From Cardiocondyla obscurior (taxonomy: Eukaryota > Arthropoda > Insecta > Hymenoptera > Formicidae): DNA of 64,000 nucleotides. Position numbers and translations under genes: made by a program. The notes beneath the pieces were generated by a model, which ran no database searches, was not told the origin of the DNA, and saw only the letters and a list, made by a program, of their open reading frames with translations. The stretch covers positions 3,018,377 through 3,082,376 of the forward strand of contig NC_091883.1 of assembly GCF_019399895.1 (NCBI RefSeq), written 5' to 3'. Shown piece by piece: positions 1 to 10,002 of the stretch (positions are counted from its first letter, which is position 1; every line of letters starts with the position of its first letter).

Positions 1-1623
1 TAATAATCCCTAATTAACTGGCCAATTACGAAAAACTTAAAAGAAAAGGGAAAACGTTGGCAAAATAACAAACGTAAGTAAAATCGTAGCGTTCTACGTA
101 GGAGTTTTCTCGAAGAAGGGCCGTGTCTGCCAAGTTTCCATTAAATTGCATTACTGTCAGCGTGTAAGACCAATCGCACCAGCACTCGTGTGATAATGCA
201 CTCCGGGCGCATGCATTTGTATTAACGGTCAACAAAGGTAACGCCGAAAGTTAAGGAATTAAGACTCACCTCCTGTAAAATTCCAGCATGCCATTTCGTT
301 CATATTTTTTTTCGTGCGAGCACCAACAACATTGCCAAGAATATAAGAAGAAAATTAGTTGTATTGCAGTAAACCATCATCACTATCACCACCCCCTACC
401 GCTATCTGACCGCCGTCGTAATCGCTATTCGTGATCGCTATTCACTACGCCGTAACCGTTGTCCTCACGCGATACGATTAACCGCGTTATTAAATTAGCC
501 GACGTTATTATTCACGAAAATGAATATAAATATATATAATATATATATATATTTTTTTTTTAATCCTATTTAAAACATAGCAAATAAAATTTATGCATGC
601 GGCATTTAGTTACGATTTACGATGCTACGCGAGCAAGTGCAAGCAACGTCATTTATACTTGAATTTCCCTCTTATATTTTCCGCTTCGTCGCTGACAGAT
701 TCGCGATTTTCACGGCGCGCGGTTACTTTTTCAATGTTGCTTTTTTTTTTCTTTTTCTTTTTTTTATGAGCGCGGGCTGGCTGTAATTATCGGCGCGCTA
801 AGCGGGTTCAAAGGGCGAGAAAGAGCCGGTGTCGGAAACAACCGGAACGGAGAAATAATGCGGCGGCTTTCAGTAACGCTCGAAAAATACGCGCAACCCA
901 GTCGCGGCCTCTCTTTCTGGCCTTTGCGGTACTCCCTTGCCGCGATTTAGTTGCGCACACACGCGAAATGCAGGTGAGGGAAACCAATATACTCCCGCCA
1001 TGTAATTACCGCGGTAATTAACGACGATATTCTCTACTCGATTGCAACGCTTCGGCACAATGCCAGTGAGAGATTTTTGTAATTTTCTGGCGATTTAAGC
1101 GCGCGTAATCGTCTTGTAAATTATATACGTGGTGATGTAAACTGTTAATTTTTCTGCCACTTAGTATATATACTTTATCGTTTCTCGTTCGGCACAAAAT
1201 TACCACAAACGATTGAATGCAATCTAGTTTTAATAAAACCTAACGCAAACTAGTTGAATTAAAATTACTATAAATTAAAAAAAAAATATATATATATAAT
1301 TTAATCAAATTATCCGACAACAAGTAGAGCTCGCATAAAAAAAAGCACAATAAAAAAAAGGCCAGCGTATGATGTGGCAAAATGTGGTTTCTACTTTCAT
1401 CTCGTTAAAAATTTCGGAGAATTCATATGGAACTGCAGTGTACACTGTGAAAAGCAGCCGAAGGTAGATCTCGTTTAAACGAGCATCGCTTTTTATATGT
1501 ATACCGCTCGCCTCAGCCGTCCGGTCGGAATGGCGAGATTCGCAGTTCGCTGTGTCCGCATAACGAAAAATAACGCGTTGTGCGTGGAGAAAAAGAAGGT
1601 CCCTACGTGGAATGACCACTCAC
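1..1623 (-). other. Fhos: FHOD intron interrupting FH2 (partial)
   Basis: This is intron downstream of the FH1 exon in gene direction. I found no FH2 continuation here, so the next exon must be before position 1. The stretch holds an AT microsatellite with a T run (about 523-560), a CpG-rich patch (about 690-1000) and short A runs near 1280-1350. A consensus minus-strand donor sits at 264-269, next to a short ATG-containing segment (270-303), discussed in the findings; I do not call it an exon. Confidence 0.75.
523..560. repeat. AT microsatellite with T run
   Basis: Interrupted (TA)n with a following T run. Ordinary intronic low complexity. Confidence 0.85.
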
Positions 1624-2266
1624 CTTGGTGATGAGGTCCTTAGCGCGACTCTCGAAGAGATGCTCGAGCTTCTGAGTATCGACGGCCACGTGCGTCAGCT
1701 CGTCCCAGATCATCTTGTGCTTGTCGAGCCGCGCGAGGATGTTGGGATCGTCTCGCACCTCCTTCCAGAACAGCTTGACGGTTTTCTTGCTTTTCTTCGC
1801 GAGCAGGGACGGCGGGCTCTTCGGCGTGTTGGCCTCATTAGCCAGCGGCAGCGACTTCGTGGTCTTCAGGCTGACGCCGAACGGCAGCGGCGGACCCTGA
1901 GGAAGCGGAGGCGGCAGTCTCGCCCCGAGAGGTGGTGGTGGAGGTGCCATGATATCGCCATTCGGTGGTGCCATCGTCGGGGCCATCGGCGGGGGTGGCG
2001 GCGGCACGCCGTTCGTCACGTTCGCGGATCCCAGCACGTCGACCTCGTCCTCGGAATTCAGATCAGTGAAGTCTAGATCGCAAAGCGCGAGCGGTCTCTT
2101 CAGCTTCTTCACCAGCTCCTCCCAATGCAGCTCGTTCTCGGATTTCTTCGCCTCTTGCAGCTTCGGCAAGTTGTCTCCGGTCGGCGATTTCAGCACGTCC
2201 GCCTTTGACTTCGACTTCGCTAAACCTTCCTTCGCCTTCGAGATTAATCCGCTCATATCTCCTATC
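1624..2266 (-). CDS. Fhos: FHOD formin exon: FH1 domain and start of FH2
   Basis: The largest exon, 643 nt (214 codons plus 1 nt). Residues 1-60 are a Lys/Glu-rich region with HWEELVKKLKRP. Residues 62-76 are the acidic CDLDFTDLNSEDEVD motif typical of FHODs. Residues 88-128 are FH1, with runs of six and five prolines for profilin-actin and SH3 ligands. From about residue 160, KKTVKLFWKEV opens FH2, the actin-nucleating and barbed-end-capping domain, followed by THVAVDTQKLEHLFESRAKD, the FH2 lasso/linker entry. The acceptor is cgccctcag and the donor gtgagtg. It ends in phase 0 after LITK. The remaining ~350 residues of FH2 are not in the window. Antisense and shifted frames over the proline codons are shadows. 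Confidence 0.96.
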
Positions 2267-2525
2267 CTGAGGGCGTGCGTGAATATAAAAACAAAATTAG
2301 TTTTTCTTTTTTTTAACGCGATAAACAGTAAATGCGTATTATAATGTAACAGGTAAAATAATTTTCGTAAAATCGAATTGTATTCCATACGTCTCGTAAC
2401 GTTGATAAAAAAGTAAATTCCGAATGTACGCAGCGACGAGCGGAAAAGAAGAATGAAAACGCGAGAGATAAATCAATCGTGCGAGCGTGCATGCGAAATA
2501 AAAGGCCGCGCCCTCCCGAAATTAC

Positions 2526-2862
2526 CTGGAAACTTTCTCCTCGACGGGGCTGCTGGGTATAAGATTCTGCGCTGCCAACTTCTGAGTGAGATCCTTGACG
2601 GTTCCTTCCCTCTTAAGCTGCAGAACCACTCGACGATCTTCGTCTTCGTCGGCGTGATTACTCTCGTTGTACTCGACACCTTCGCTGGGACTTTTGCCGT
2701 ACCATGGTTTCTTCTCCTCCGAGTCGAGCTTGTTCGCGGCATTCATCAAGGGCGTCAAGTCTTTTCTGCTATTCGTTCTGGACAACTTGTTCGAAGGGGA
2801 GTCAGCGTTCCTCTCGTACGAGGTGCCGTTCGTGTATCGCAGACTGTTTGCCGCGAACTGAC
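2526..2862 (-). CDS. Fhos: FHOD formin exon: linker ahead of FH1
   Basis: A 337-nt exon encoding a mostly disordered linker that starts QFAANSLRYTNGTSYERN, passes through KKPWYGKSPSEGVEYNES and an acidic HADEDEDRR patch, then ends in the conserved block GTVKDLTQKLAAQNLIPSSP. Two acceptors are possible, ctaaag and gtcag 5 nt further in. Only the first (exon starting at 2862) keeps phase with the 3153-3284 exon, so it was chosen. The donor is gtaattt, weaker than the others. The last two bases AG join the G of the FH1 exon as Arg. The KDLTQKL helix is a recognised FHOD feature; the rest is specific to insects. Confidence 0.9.
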
Positions 2863-3152
2863 CTTTAGCGGCGGAAAGTTAAAAAGTGTTTAATGCAATG
2901 GCGAAATTATCTCGTCGACGTGCGTCGTTAAACAAAAAGTGCGAACACTGAGAAATCAAATCGTGGACTTAATCAAGCAGCTAAAACAAAAACTGCGTAC
3001 TTACATATTTTTATATATATATTTTTTTCGTTGAAAATATAGATTATATTATTTTTAATAATTTTTTAATTATAGTAAAGAATGAGAAATTAAATTAAAT
3101 CATTGGGAGGAATGTTCGCGTGAAGTGATTAAAGTAATCAGTAGGTACGCAC

Positions 3153-3284
3153 TTTCTTGATCATCGGTATGACCAAGGGAAGCTCTCATGTTTGCAGTAG
3201 CTTCTTGTTGCTCTCTGATGAAGCTCCTCTGTCTCTCCGCGCGTTCTCTTCGTCGTCTCAGCGCCGGTGTAACGCCAACATCCA
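3153..3284 (-). CDS. Fhos: FHOD formin exon: basic coiled-coil segment
   Basis: A 132-nt exon encoding DVGVTPALRRRRERAERQRS followed by FIREQQEATANMRASLGHTDDQE. The run VTPALRRRRERAERQRSFIREQQ is strongly charged, predicted helical, and conserved among arthropod FHODs as far as I recall; the vertebrate counterpart is the long charged coiled coil ahead of FH1. The acceptor is cgcgtttcag and the donor gtgcgtac. Its two leading bases TG complete GTG (Val). Its final A combines with GT of the next exon to give AGT (Ser), which decides between two possible acceptors in that exon. The intron on its 5' side is only 199 nt. Confidence 0.92.
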
Positions 3285-3483
3285 CTGAAACGCGTGAAAC
3301 AATGTTTTCTCCTTTAAATCGAATCACTTTGCACACTTTAATGCATTTACATGTTAATTAAATATAAGCGAGCTCTCTTGAAACATAAGTTAATATGAAT
3401 AAAATAAATTAATTTAAAAATCTGAAATAAATAGTAAATAAAAAAAAATTAAAAAAAAGGAGAAAAAGGAAATATAATCGCAC

Positions 3484-3746
3484 CTTTGTTTTCTTTGTAG
3501 CTACCGTTGAGCTGAACTTCGCCCAAGTGTCCCTGGGAACTTTGAGAACTACTCGACTCGTCGTCATCGTCCGGCAGGTTCGAGTTCAAGGTGTTGTTCA
3601 GCGTGCTCACGCCTAGAGAATGATTCAGCCGTGGGCTTAGACGTGCGTTCAAAGACATCGACAGGGGCGAGTTGCCCGTTGAATGCCTCCGAGACTTTCG
3701 CCGTTCGTGAGAATCCACCAGAGACTTTCGGTTTCGTAAAGTTTTC
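3484..3746 (-). CDS. Fhos: FHOD formin exon: Ser/Arg-rich regulatory linker
   Basis: A 263-nt exon encoding a low-complexity linker: KTLRNRKSLVDSHERRKSRR then HSTGNSPLSMSLNARLSPRL, an Asn/Leu-rich stretch, a DDDDESSSSQSS acidic-serine patch, and a Lys/Asn end. Several SP and RRxS-type sites are visible (RRHS, NSPL, LSPRL), so phosphorylation is plausible but not shown. Vertebrate FHODs keep a similar RRRSRRHS-like patch at this point (family knowledge), supporting the reading frame despite low overall conservation. The acceptor is gttgcgcag and the donor gtgcgat. It begins with the G that completes Arg from the preceding exon and ends with G of a Val codon completed by the next. Confidence 0.88.
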
Positions 3747-5209
3747 CTGCGCAACGAATCAGAATGTTAGGACAGGCTTGCAACAGAGGCTCTCTCGTTA
3801 CAAAATGAAACAAAAACGTTCGGACGCATGCATAAAAGTTTCTCTCTTCTAAACGTGCCGGAAAGTTACATAATAAAATTAAGAAAGATTATTTAGTCAG
3901 CCCTCGGAAATCGTGTCACGTTGGAGAGGCAGCGAGCGAGATTCACGGTCCTTCGTACTGGCCGCGTAAAGAATTAAATATCATTTCGGTGGTCGAATAA
4001 AGCTCGGCGACAGTTGTTTTCGTGGCCGGCTCGCGTCGCGGATCTTTTTCGAGAATTCACTCGGATCTCCCATCTTTGCAAGACGAGCACCGACCAATCA
4101 GCGACCGAGTTGCATCGTCTGTCTCACTTTTTTACGCGGTCGACTCTTTCTATCCAAGGGCCGAGTTTCGAACGGTCAGTCTAATTGCGGGGACTCGGGC
4201 GGGAGGACGTGTTCGTACCGCTCCGCAATTACGCGCATCTTCGGTCGCGGATAGGATAATCTCGCGTACGAATATGTGTCGACGACGTCGACCCGGGTGC
4301 GAACTATCATTTTCCGCACTCCTGCCGTTCCACTCGTCGTTCCGTGATTCGTATCGCGCCCCGGAAAAGTGCCGCGGAACCGGCAGGGTTATGTCGCCGC
4401 CGGAGCGCGCGGAGCCTCCGACGTGAATTGAGCCGCGTGACGTCATCGAGTCCGGCGTCCATCATTACCGACCCGCGATCACTCGCAGTCGTCTCCAGCG
4501 GCATTCACCGGGAACGTTACATCGTAAACGCGGTGCTCGACATATCGCGGGCCGCATCGCGCGAGTTCTTGGTGTCGTTAATTCCGCCGACGAAGAATCG
4601 AAAGTGGACCTCGCATCACATCGCGGCCAGCCTCTCGCGTCGAGATCGAGGACGACTCGAGGGAAGATAATTTATACGACAAATGATCGTTCGTCGCGTT
4701 TCGTAATTTTAATCGTAAACGATCACCGCGATAAACAATCGTCATCCTTTTGGCCGTTCGTCTGTCGAGTGATAGTGATCAGCGATTAGCGAGGGATTAT
4801 AAAAAAAGAAACAATTTAGAGTCAAGTGATTTGAAGTGCTGCAATACGTCAAGATAATCCAGAGTACTACCACGAAAGGAAGGAAGGAAGGAAGGAAGGA
4901 AGGAAGGACGGAAGAACGGAAGGACGGAAGGACGGAAGGACGGAAAAACGGAAGGACGAAAGATAACCCAACTCAACCAAACCAGAAGACACAAATGTAA
5001 GTAAACCAGCAACACGCTGTCAGTCACAAATCACTCGATTAAAATCGTCGCAAAGAAATAAATATAATAAACATCCGAATCTAACAACGCGCGCGCTCTA
5101 TAATCTCTAACATTATTAAAAAAATTAATTAAAAAATCACAGATAAAAATACAAATAAAATAATCTTAAATTCACCGCCGGTCAACGAATAAACCGTCGT
5201 ATTTCGTAC
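3747..5209 (-). other. Fhos: FHOD intron with CpG-rich centre and purine microsatellite
   Basis: A 1463-nt intron between the FH3 core exon and the Ser/Arg linker exon. About 3900-4790 is strikingly rich in CG dinucleotides and includes a CCAAT-type word (4093-4099, plus strand), so an internal regulatory element or promoter is conceivable. No exon with a matching phase was found. A GGAA/GGAC microsatellite lies at 4874-4963, followed by AT-rich sequence to the donor. Open frames across 4022-4670 on both strands have no recognisable protein character and reflect the GC content. Confidence 0.7.
4874..4963. repeat. GGAA/GGAC microsatellite
   Basis: About 90 nt of tandem tetranucleotides: pure GGAA at the left, grading into alternating GGAC and GGAA units with a few single-base changes. 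It is the longest tandem repeat of short unit in the window. Its complement gives the artificial Pro/Ser/Phe repeat frame on the minus strand. Confidence 0.95.
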
Positions 5210-5720
5210 CTTATATTATCGTCGAGCTGGCGTATGGGCGAGCCCCTGTCGCCGTCCTCGTGATGCAGCACCGCTTCGTAGATCTGAAACTGTCTGAGCA
5301 AGTCGAGATCCGTTCCCTGTTTCGACATGTATCTCTGGATAACGCCCTCCATGCCCTGCTCCTCCAGGCAGTCCACCTGATCGTAATACGTGTCTTGATC
5401 GGGAATGCCGTTCAAGCACTTGTTGATCAACGTCGTCGCGTATATAAGCAGCTCCGTATCGGCGGCGTCGTAATCCTTGAGGAGCTTCATCACGTTAATC
5501 CACGGCACCACGCCCCTGGCTTGGTCGACCGCCCTCACAGCCCTGACCAGCAGCAGGCTGTTTGTTTCCACGTATTCCACAAACACGAGCAGCAGCTTCA
5601 GCGCCGTCTTCACCACCAGCCGAAAACGACTGGCAATTAACGTATACAGCCATTCCACCGTCTGGCCGTGTTCCATCACACCGTTCATACCGTCGACGTA
5701 CAGCATCACCTGGCCGAGGG
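5210..5720 (-). CDS. Fhos: FHOD formin exon: core of the FH3/armadillo domain
   Basis: The second largest exon here, 511 nt (169 full codons plus split codons at both ends). It begins LGQVMLYVDGMNGVMEH, continues through WLYTLIASRFRLVVKTALKL and LLLVFVEYVETN, then TLINKCLNGIPDQDTYYDQV and a C-terminal YEAVLHHEDGD. All are hallmark blocks of the FHOD armadillo repeats and following helical dimerisation-type segment. The acceptor is atttacgcag and the donor gtacgaa. The last two bases AG join G of the next exon to form Arg. Length and order match animal FHODs with no frameshift or missing block. A purine microsatellite and a CpG-rich segment lie in the intron on its 3' side (3747-5209). Confidence 0.96.
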
Positions 5721-7519
5721 CTGCGTAAATGCAAACGAGTTGCGAGATTAAACACGGCCGGCGAAATTGTTCCAGACAATCGTACGTAAAGGGCGAGATA
5801 CGACGAGCCTTTAACCGGTGTCCGTAAATGCGCGGCGGCCGGTGGATTTAACAGCCGGGTAACAGCTCGAGTAACATAAGGGCTCAAAAAGATTTTCACG
5901 AGATCCGTGCGAAGATTTTATTTTATATTATTTTTTTTTTTTTTTGCGAACATCGCTCAAACACGCACGCGAAAGGTTGGAGATGAAAATCCATTTTTAT
6001 GCGGGCGCGCGACTACTTCTCGTCGCGTCGTGAAACGAAGGGGGAGGGGGGAAGTCTCTCTGCAATTCTATCTCCAATATTTTCATTTAATCGACATTTC
6101 TCGTCTAGATACTCTAGATTATCGAGCCTCCTTCGAACTATTGACTTCGTCTTTTAATTTTAAGCGCCGTGGCGCTTCGTTTTTACTGATAAAAATATCG
6201 GCGGAAACGTCGGTTACGATCTCCGGCAATGCGAAAGAAATAAAACCATCCGTCGTTGCACCTGACGCAGATGCCCATCAATCTCGGCCTCGATGCGGAA
6301 CGACGTTACCTATTTTTTTTTTTTTTTTTTACACCGTGCCTCCGTTGTTTACGAAACCGATTTCCGGCCGCGAGCGCAGGTAGGCGCGATCGAAATTTAA
6401 CGGGCGCGTTCCGCCGATCGCGGTTTACTCAGATTTTATCCCGGCGTAATATTACGGCCAAAAATTTGCCTGCGCGCAACGCGTTATCGCTCGAAACACG
6501 CGCGTTTCGCTCCCTCCGCCGTAAAAAATAAAATAAAATAAAATAAATTAAGGCACTCTCTGCGTGTAAACTACGCGAAAAATGTAAAAAAAATATTAAA
6601 AAAAAGAAGAAAAGCTGCCACAAGCGTTTATGCATCGCAGGTAAAAACCGTTTTAATAATGAGATTAAAGATTAACTAATAAAAAAAAAAAATGGGAGAA
6701 AAAGTCCTAATCTCTTTTAGTTCTTCGTCGAATAATAGTTGCACGTGAGCTGCATACAGCTTGGAAATACGTGCACGAAAATCCAGCTCATTTATGCAAT
6801 ATGTAAATCAAGTAGTGAATGTTACACTACATCGCAAAGCCAATTAGGGAATGTTTGCCAGATCAAATATATAAGTTACTCTTCCCGACGAACTGTCCTA
6901 AATTCTATTCGGCGATGTTTACGAGAGCGCCGGCGGTGTTTAATTATCACGTGAATCACGGCCGTCGTGCTTAAAACTGTCAGGAGTGATATTAATGCGG
7001 CGCCGGTAATTTTAAAATCCTCCCCGATACATTTAATTCCCGTAAATCTAAAGGTGCAAATTAAATAAATTAAACAAACCGGGCTTTTTGTCCGTATGAA
7101 AATGAAATTTTACGCGTGTATCGTTGCCCCGATAGAATATCATTAGCATTCTAGAATTCGCGCAATTGTACGCTTTGCATCAGCGACGCATGCCGGCAAT
7201 GACAATGATCGCAAAGCGATTTCGGCACGCACCGCTGATAAACGTTAATCTAGCCGTTATCATTACACAGGTCATAAATTACGGCCCAGAATCTAATTAG
7301 AAATCTCGATGTAAATCGAATCGCGCATAATTAGAACGTCGGACATTACCGTGTCGTGGTCGCAATATCATTTGTTGATTTCTATCTAAAAAAATGTAGA
7401 GGTAAGAGAGAGAGAAAGAGAGAGAAAGATACTATCGGGCGGCCGAGGGGGAGAGGAAAGGGGGAGGACCGCGCTGGCGTACGTGTTACGCGCGAGCTGC
7501 GTTCTCCCACTACCCCCAC

Positions 7520-7876
7520 TCTCGCTCTGTCCTTCTCCAGCGGTCGAGTAAGACGCACGTACGTAGGAGAGACAACCATGTGCGTATATTAGAATCACGT
7601 ATAATCGACGGATTCGGCGGGTCAGGCTACATAATCTCGCGTGATTCACCTTTCCGGATCAATTCTACGTTCGCGAAGAGCACCCGTAACCTCACATTTT
7701 GTCTCACTTTGTCCTTCGGTGGTCGAGTGAGACGCACGTACGTGGGAGAGAGAGCCATGTGCGTATATAAGAATCACGCATAGTCGACGGAATCGGCGGG
7801 TCAGGACACATAATTCGCGTGATTCACCTTCCCGGATTAATTCTACGTTCACGAAGAGCACCTGTAACCTCACATT
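7520..7876 (+). repeat. Tandem duplication of ~180 nt in element copy 1
   Basis: Two units, about 7520-7701 and 7702-7876, offset by about 182 nt. Each runs from a CTYTGTCCTTC start through GTCGAGT, GACGCACGTACGT, CCATGTGCGTATAT, a CGACGGA-TCGGCGGGTCAGG block, and GAAGAGCACC-GTAACCTCACATTT. The second unit has a clean TATATAA (7764-7770) about 30 nt ahead of a TCAG; the first has TATATTA. Only the first few tens of bases are clearly present in copy 2. Confidence 0.85.
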
Positions 7877-8166
7877 TGTTCTCGAAAGTGTGCTGTATTC
7901 TCATTAATGCGTGCAATAAATTGGCGTCTCATACAATTAGCCGAAAACGTAGTGTCGATAAAAAACGTAGTGTCGCGACTCGGTGGAAAAAGATCTCGAT
8001 AGACAAGTCCGTGATATATCCGGGAGATAATAATTCGCGAAGTATTATTACGTGCAAGTTAATATTTTGAGGACGTTAATCGAATAATACTTTTTTTTTC
8101 TGTTGTAAATGAAAAGCTCTCGTTGAAGACGCACCAGCCTGACATCCTCGTGGAAAGTGTCCAGTA

Positions 8167-8222
8167 CTGAGAGGAGGAGGAGGCCTAGGATAGGTATCGG
8201 GCATCGTCGGAGCAACCCACTG
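8167..8222 (+). repeat. 56-nt module A1 ending at a splice donor
   Basis: One of four related modules starting CTGAG, followed by GGAGGAG, and ending CGGAGCAAC plus about 5 nt and GT. Here the junction is ACTG|GTGAGG. In the frame that is open in copy 2 it contains TAG, so it cannot be read through. Confidence 0.7.
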
Positions 8223-8587
8223 GTGAGGATAAATTTTTCTTTTTTTTTTATGTCTTCATAAATTAATTTTATTAATATTTAATTTAAAAATCAAAAACTC
8301 TCTACAATTTAATTTGTTCTTTTATTTGTTACAGCTGCACATCAGTGAAGAAAAAGTGCCGTACGCCGAAACTGTTATAACGAATACGAACCGCAGCAGG
8401 TTCGTCGGCCGCTTTCGGGAGTTTCGCTAAGTTACCGGGCGTTTTTTCTTATATATAAATTTTTTTACGGGAGTGCCATGGACTATCGCGCGATAGTGTT
8501 TAATAAAAAAATTTATTTTCGCGGTAAATAATTAATCGGGCGCGTTCGCGAGTGACCTACGCGGAAGGATGACTCGACACGTCCCAT

Positions 8588-8643
8588 CTGAGTGGAGGAG
8601 CAGGTCCGGGACGGACATCCTGCGCCAGCGGAGCAACTTTTAG
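8588..8643 (+). repeat. 56-nt module A2 ending at a splice donor
   Basis: The second module of copy 1, 421 nt after A1. It keeps CTGAG, GGAGGAG and CGGAGCAAC, and ends TTTTAG|GTAAAG. It is very close to module B2 (50258-50313), including the preceding GACTCGACACGTCCCAT. Confidence 0.75.
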
Positions 8644-9896
8644 GTAAAGATAAATTTATTTTTTAATAAAATCTTTAAAAAAAACCTCTTACCTTTTTTT
8701 TATTAAATTTATTAACTGATATATCGTCATGTCTATATTAATATTTTTTATTTTGTTACAGCCACCGGCAGAAATCGACAACTCCGCTGTCGCTCATGCA
8801 GACTGGTAAGTCGCATGGTTTTCTTTCTATCTTTTTTTTTGTAGTTGTTGCAATTGGGATCTTTGAAAAATCAGCTCGCGTGAAGTACGCGCGAGGTTCG
8901 TTCTACTTTAAATAAAAATCTTGTTTATAAAATACATAAATACATTCTCGAAATTACGCGATAAAGACTTCTCGTATTTCCCTCTGCCTGCGCAGAGACC
9001 AGGCGATGTATTATAAGACCACGGGCTGAAATTAACGTGCTCGTTCGCGTATTAGGTAGTTTACAAAGTACTCGAGCACGGCTCCAAGATGCCGCGCTCG
9101 CAAGGCGCGATCAAAGAGCGTCATTCATAATTCGCGACGCGGCGCGGTTCGACGGGAAGCCGCGTGCCACCGTGGAGGCACCCACGTGTTGACGCTTTCG
9201 CAAACGCGCCGCGTTAAGCTCGGTGTCACCTCATCTGCCACGCTGTACTTTTCGCCGAGCAATACCGGCGCCGTCCTTCTCGGAAAGGCGTAGGAACGTT
9301 GATGTTTCCCCGCTCGTTAAACGTCAGCCGCGCTACGGCATTATCTTATCACCGCTCGCGCGAGAGAACCGTCTACCGCGAAATCACGGCGCGCCTCGGC
9401 AAGGTCGGCGACGTTCTCTTAACTCAATTTGCGGGTCCATTTACGATATGACTTTCCTGCCGTTTATAATTGAATGCGCCCCGGCTGTCGGTGCTTCGCG
9501 GTAGTTACGGAATGATCGCTTGATAGTATTGCTGGTAAATCGTGTCGGCGGTACGCCGTGCAATAGCTGCTCGGAAGTAATAAAGTTTAATTAGATAAAA
9601 TTTTCGTTTTTTCCTTCCCTTTTCTTTTTGCGGAAGCCGTGATTAATAGACAGACACCTACGTGGAGAAGATATTGCGAGAGAGTTCTTTCGGTATATTC
9701 AGCAAAACGTTTATTATGCAATTAAGGTGCAATATAATTGAAATTTCTTTGCTAGGTAGAATTAGGAATATTTTTATCGCGCGATTGCGAGGGAACGGTT
9801 TGAGCGAGAGATAGACTTTAGACTTTATTGAATTGGTGATGAGCATTAGGGACGCAGTTACCCTTCAATTTTATGATAAACGAATGAAGTACTCAC

Positions 9897-10002
9897 CTCG
9901 TAAAATGTAATTTTGGTAATTCTGGTCGGCTTCGCTGCTGACTTTGATCAGGCAAGCAAGTCCGTCATTTTGCACGAACTCGTGCACCAGATCCTTGTCC
10001 TC
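9897..10002 (-). CDS. Fhos: FHOD formin exon: FH3/armadillo region, part 3
   Basis: A 106-nt exon (35 codons plus 1 nt) encoding EDKDLVHEFVQNDGLACLIK followed by VSSEADQNYQNYILR. This is the classical FHOD armadillo-repeat signature: acidic start, hydrophobic helix, then the NYQNYILR motif. The acceptor is caattttccag and the donor gtgagtac. The single trailing G joins CC of the next exon to make Ala, giving NYILRALGQVMLYVDG across the junction, exactly as expected for the family. The exon was too short to stand out as a reading frame and is defined by homology, phase and splice sites. Its downstream intron (5721-9896) holds copy 1 of the duplicated antisense element. Confidence 0.94.

Larger units (their letters stand above)
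7437..8917 (+). repeat. Duplicated spliced-transcript-like element, copy 1
   Basis: This plus-strand element shares structure with 49292-50585. In order it has: a G-rich start (7437-7472); a leader of about 43 nt shared with copy 2 (7503-7545); a ~182-nt tandem duplication (7520-7876); an exon-like module ending at a donor (8167-8222); an intron-like gap of 112 nt (8223-8334, gtgagg to gttacag); a 309-nt exon-like block (8335-8643); a 118-nt gap (8644-8761, gtaaag to gttacag); and a 44-nt block (8762-8805) followed by gtaagt. From about 8555 to 8915 the two copies are over 90% alike by eye, inside and outside the intron-like gaps. There is no sustained reading frame. It may be a noncoding gene, or a mobile element carrying a captured gene fragment. 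Expression cannot be judged from sequence. Confidence 0.75.
5721..9896 (-). other. Fhos: FHOD intron hosting element copy 1
   Basis: A 4176-nt intron between the exons ending NYILR and starting LGQVML. Roughly 5900-6700 carries several poly-T/A runs and 6700-7350 is featureless unique sequence. The antisense element copy 1 occupies about 7437-8917. From 8920 to 9650 the sequence is CpG-rich with no coding signal I can support, and 9650-9896 is ordinary AT-rich intron leading to the acceptor side. Confidence 0.75.

Noticed and set aside
1612..2344. Plus-strand open frames of 131-154 codons
   Set aside because: They are the antisense of the FH1/FH2 exon; the proline and serine codons keep the complementary frames open.
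5495..5899. Minus-strand frame of 134 codons over the FH3 exon
   Set aside because: A shifted shadow of the real exon 5210-5720 that extends into the intron.
8806..8844. Third intron-like gap in the elements (gtaagt to ttttgtag)
   Set aside because: Only 39 nt long, shorter than a workable insect intron; the true acceptor, if any, is elsewhere.
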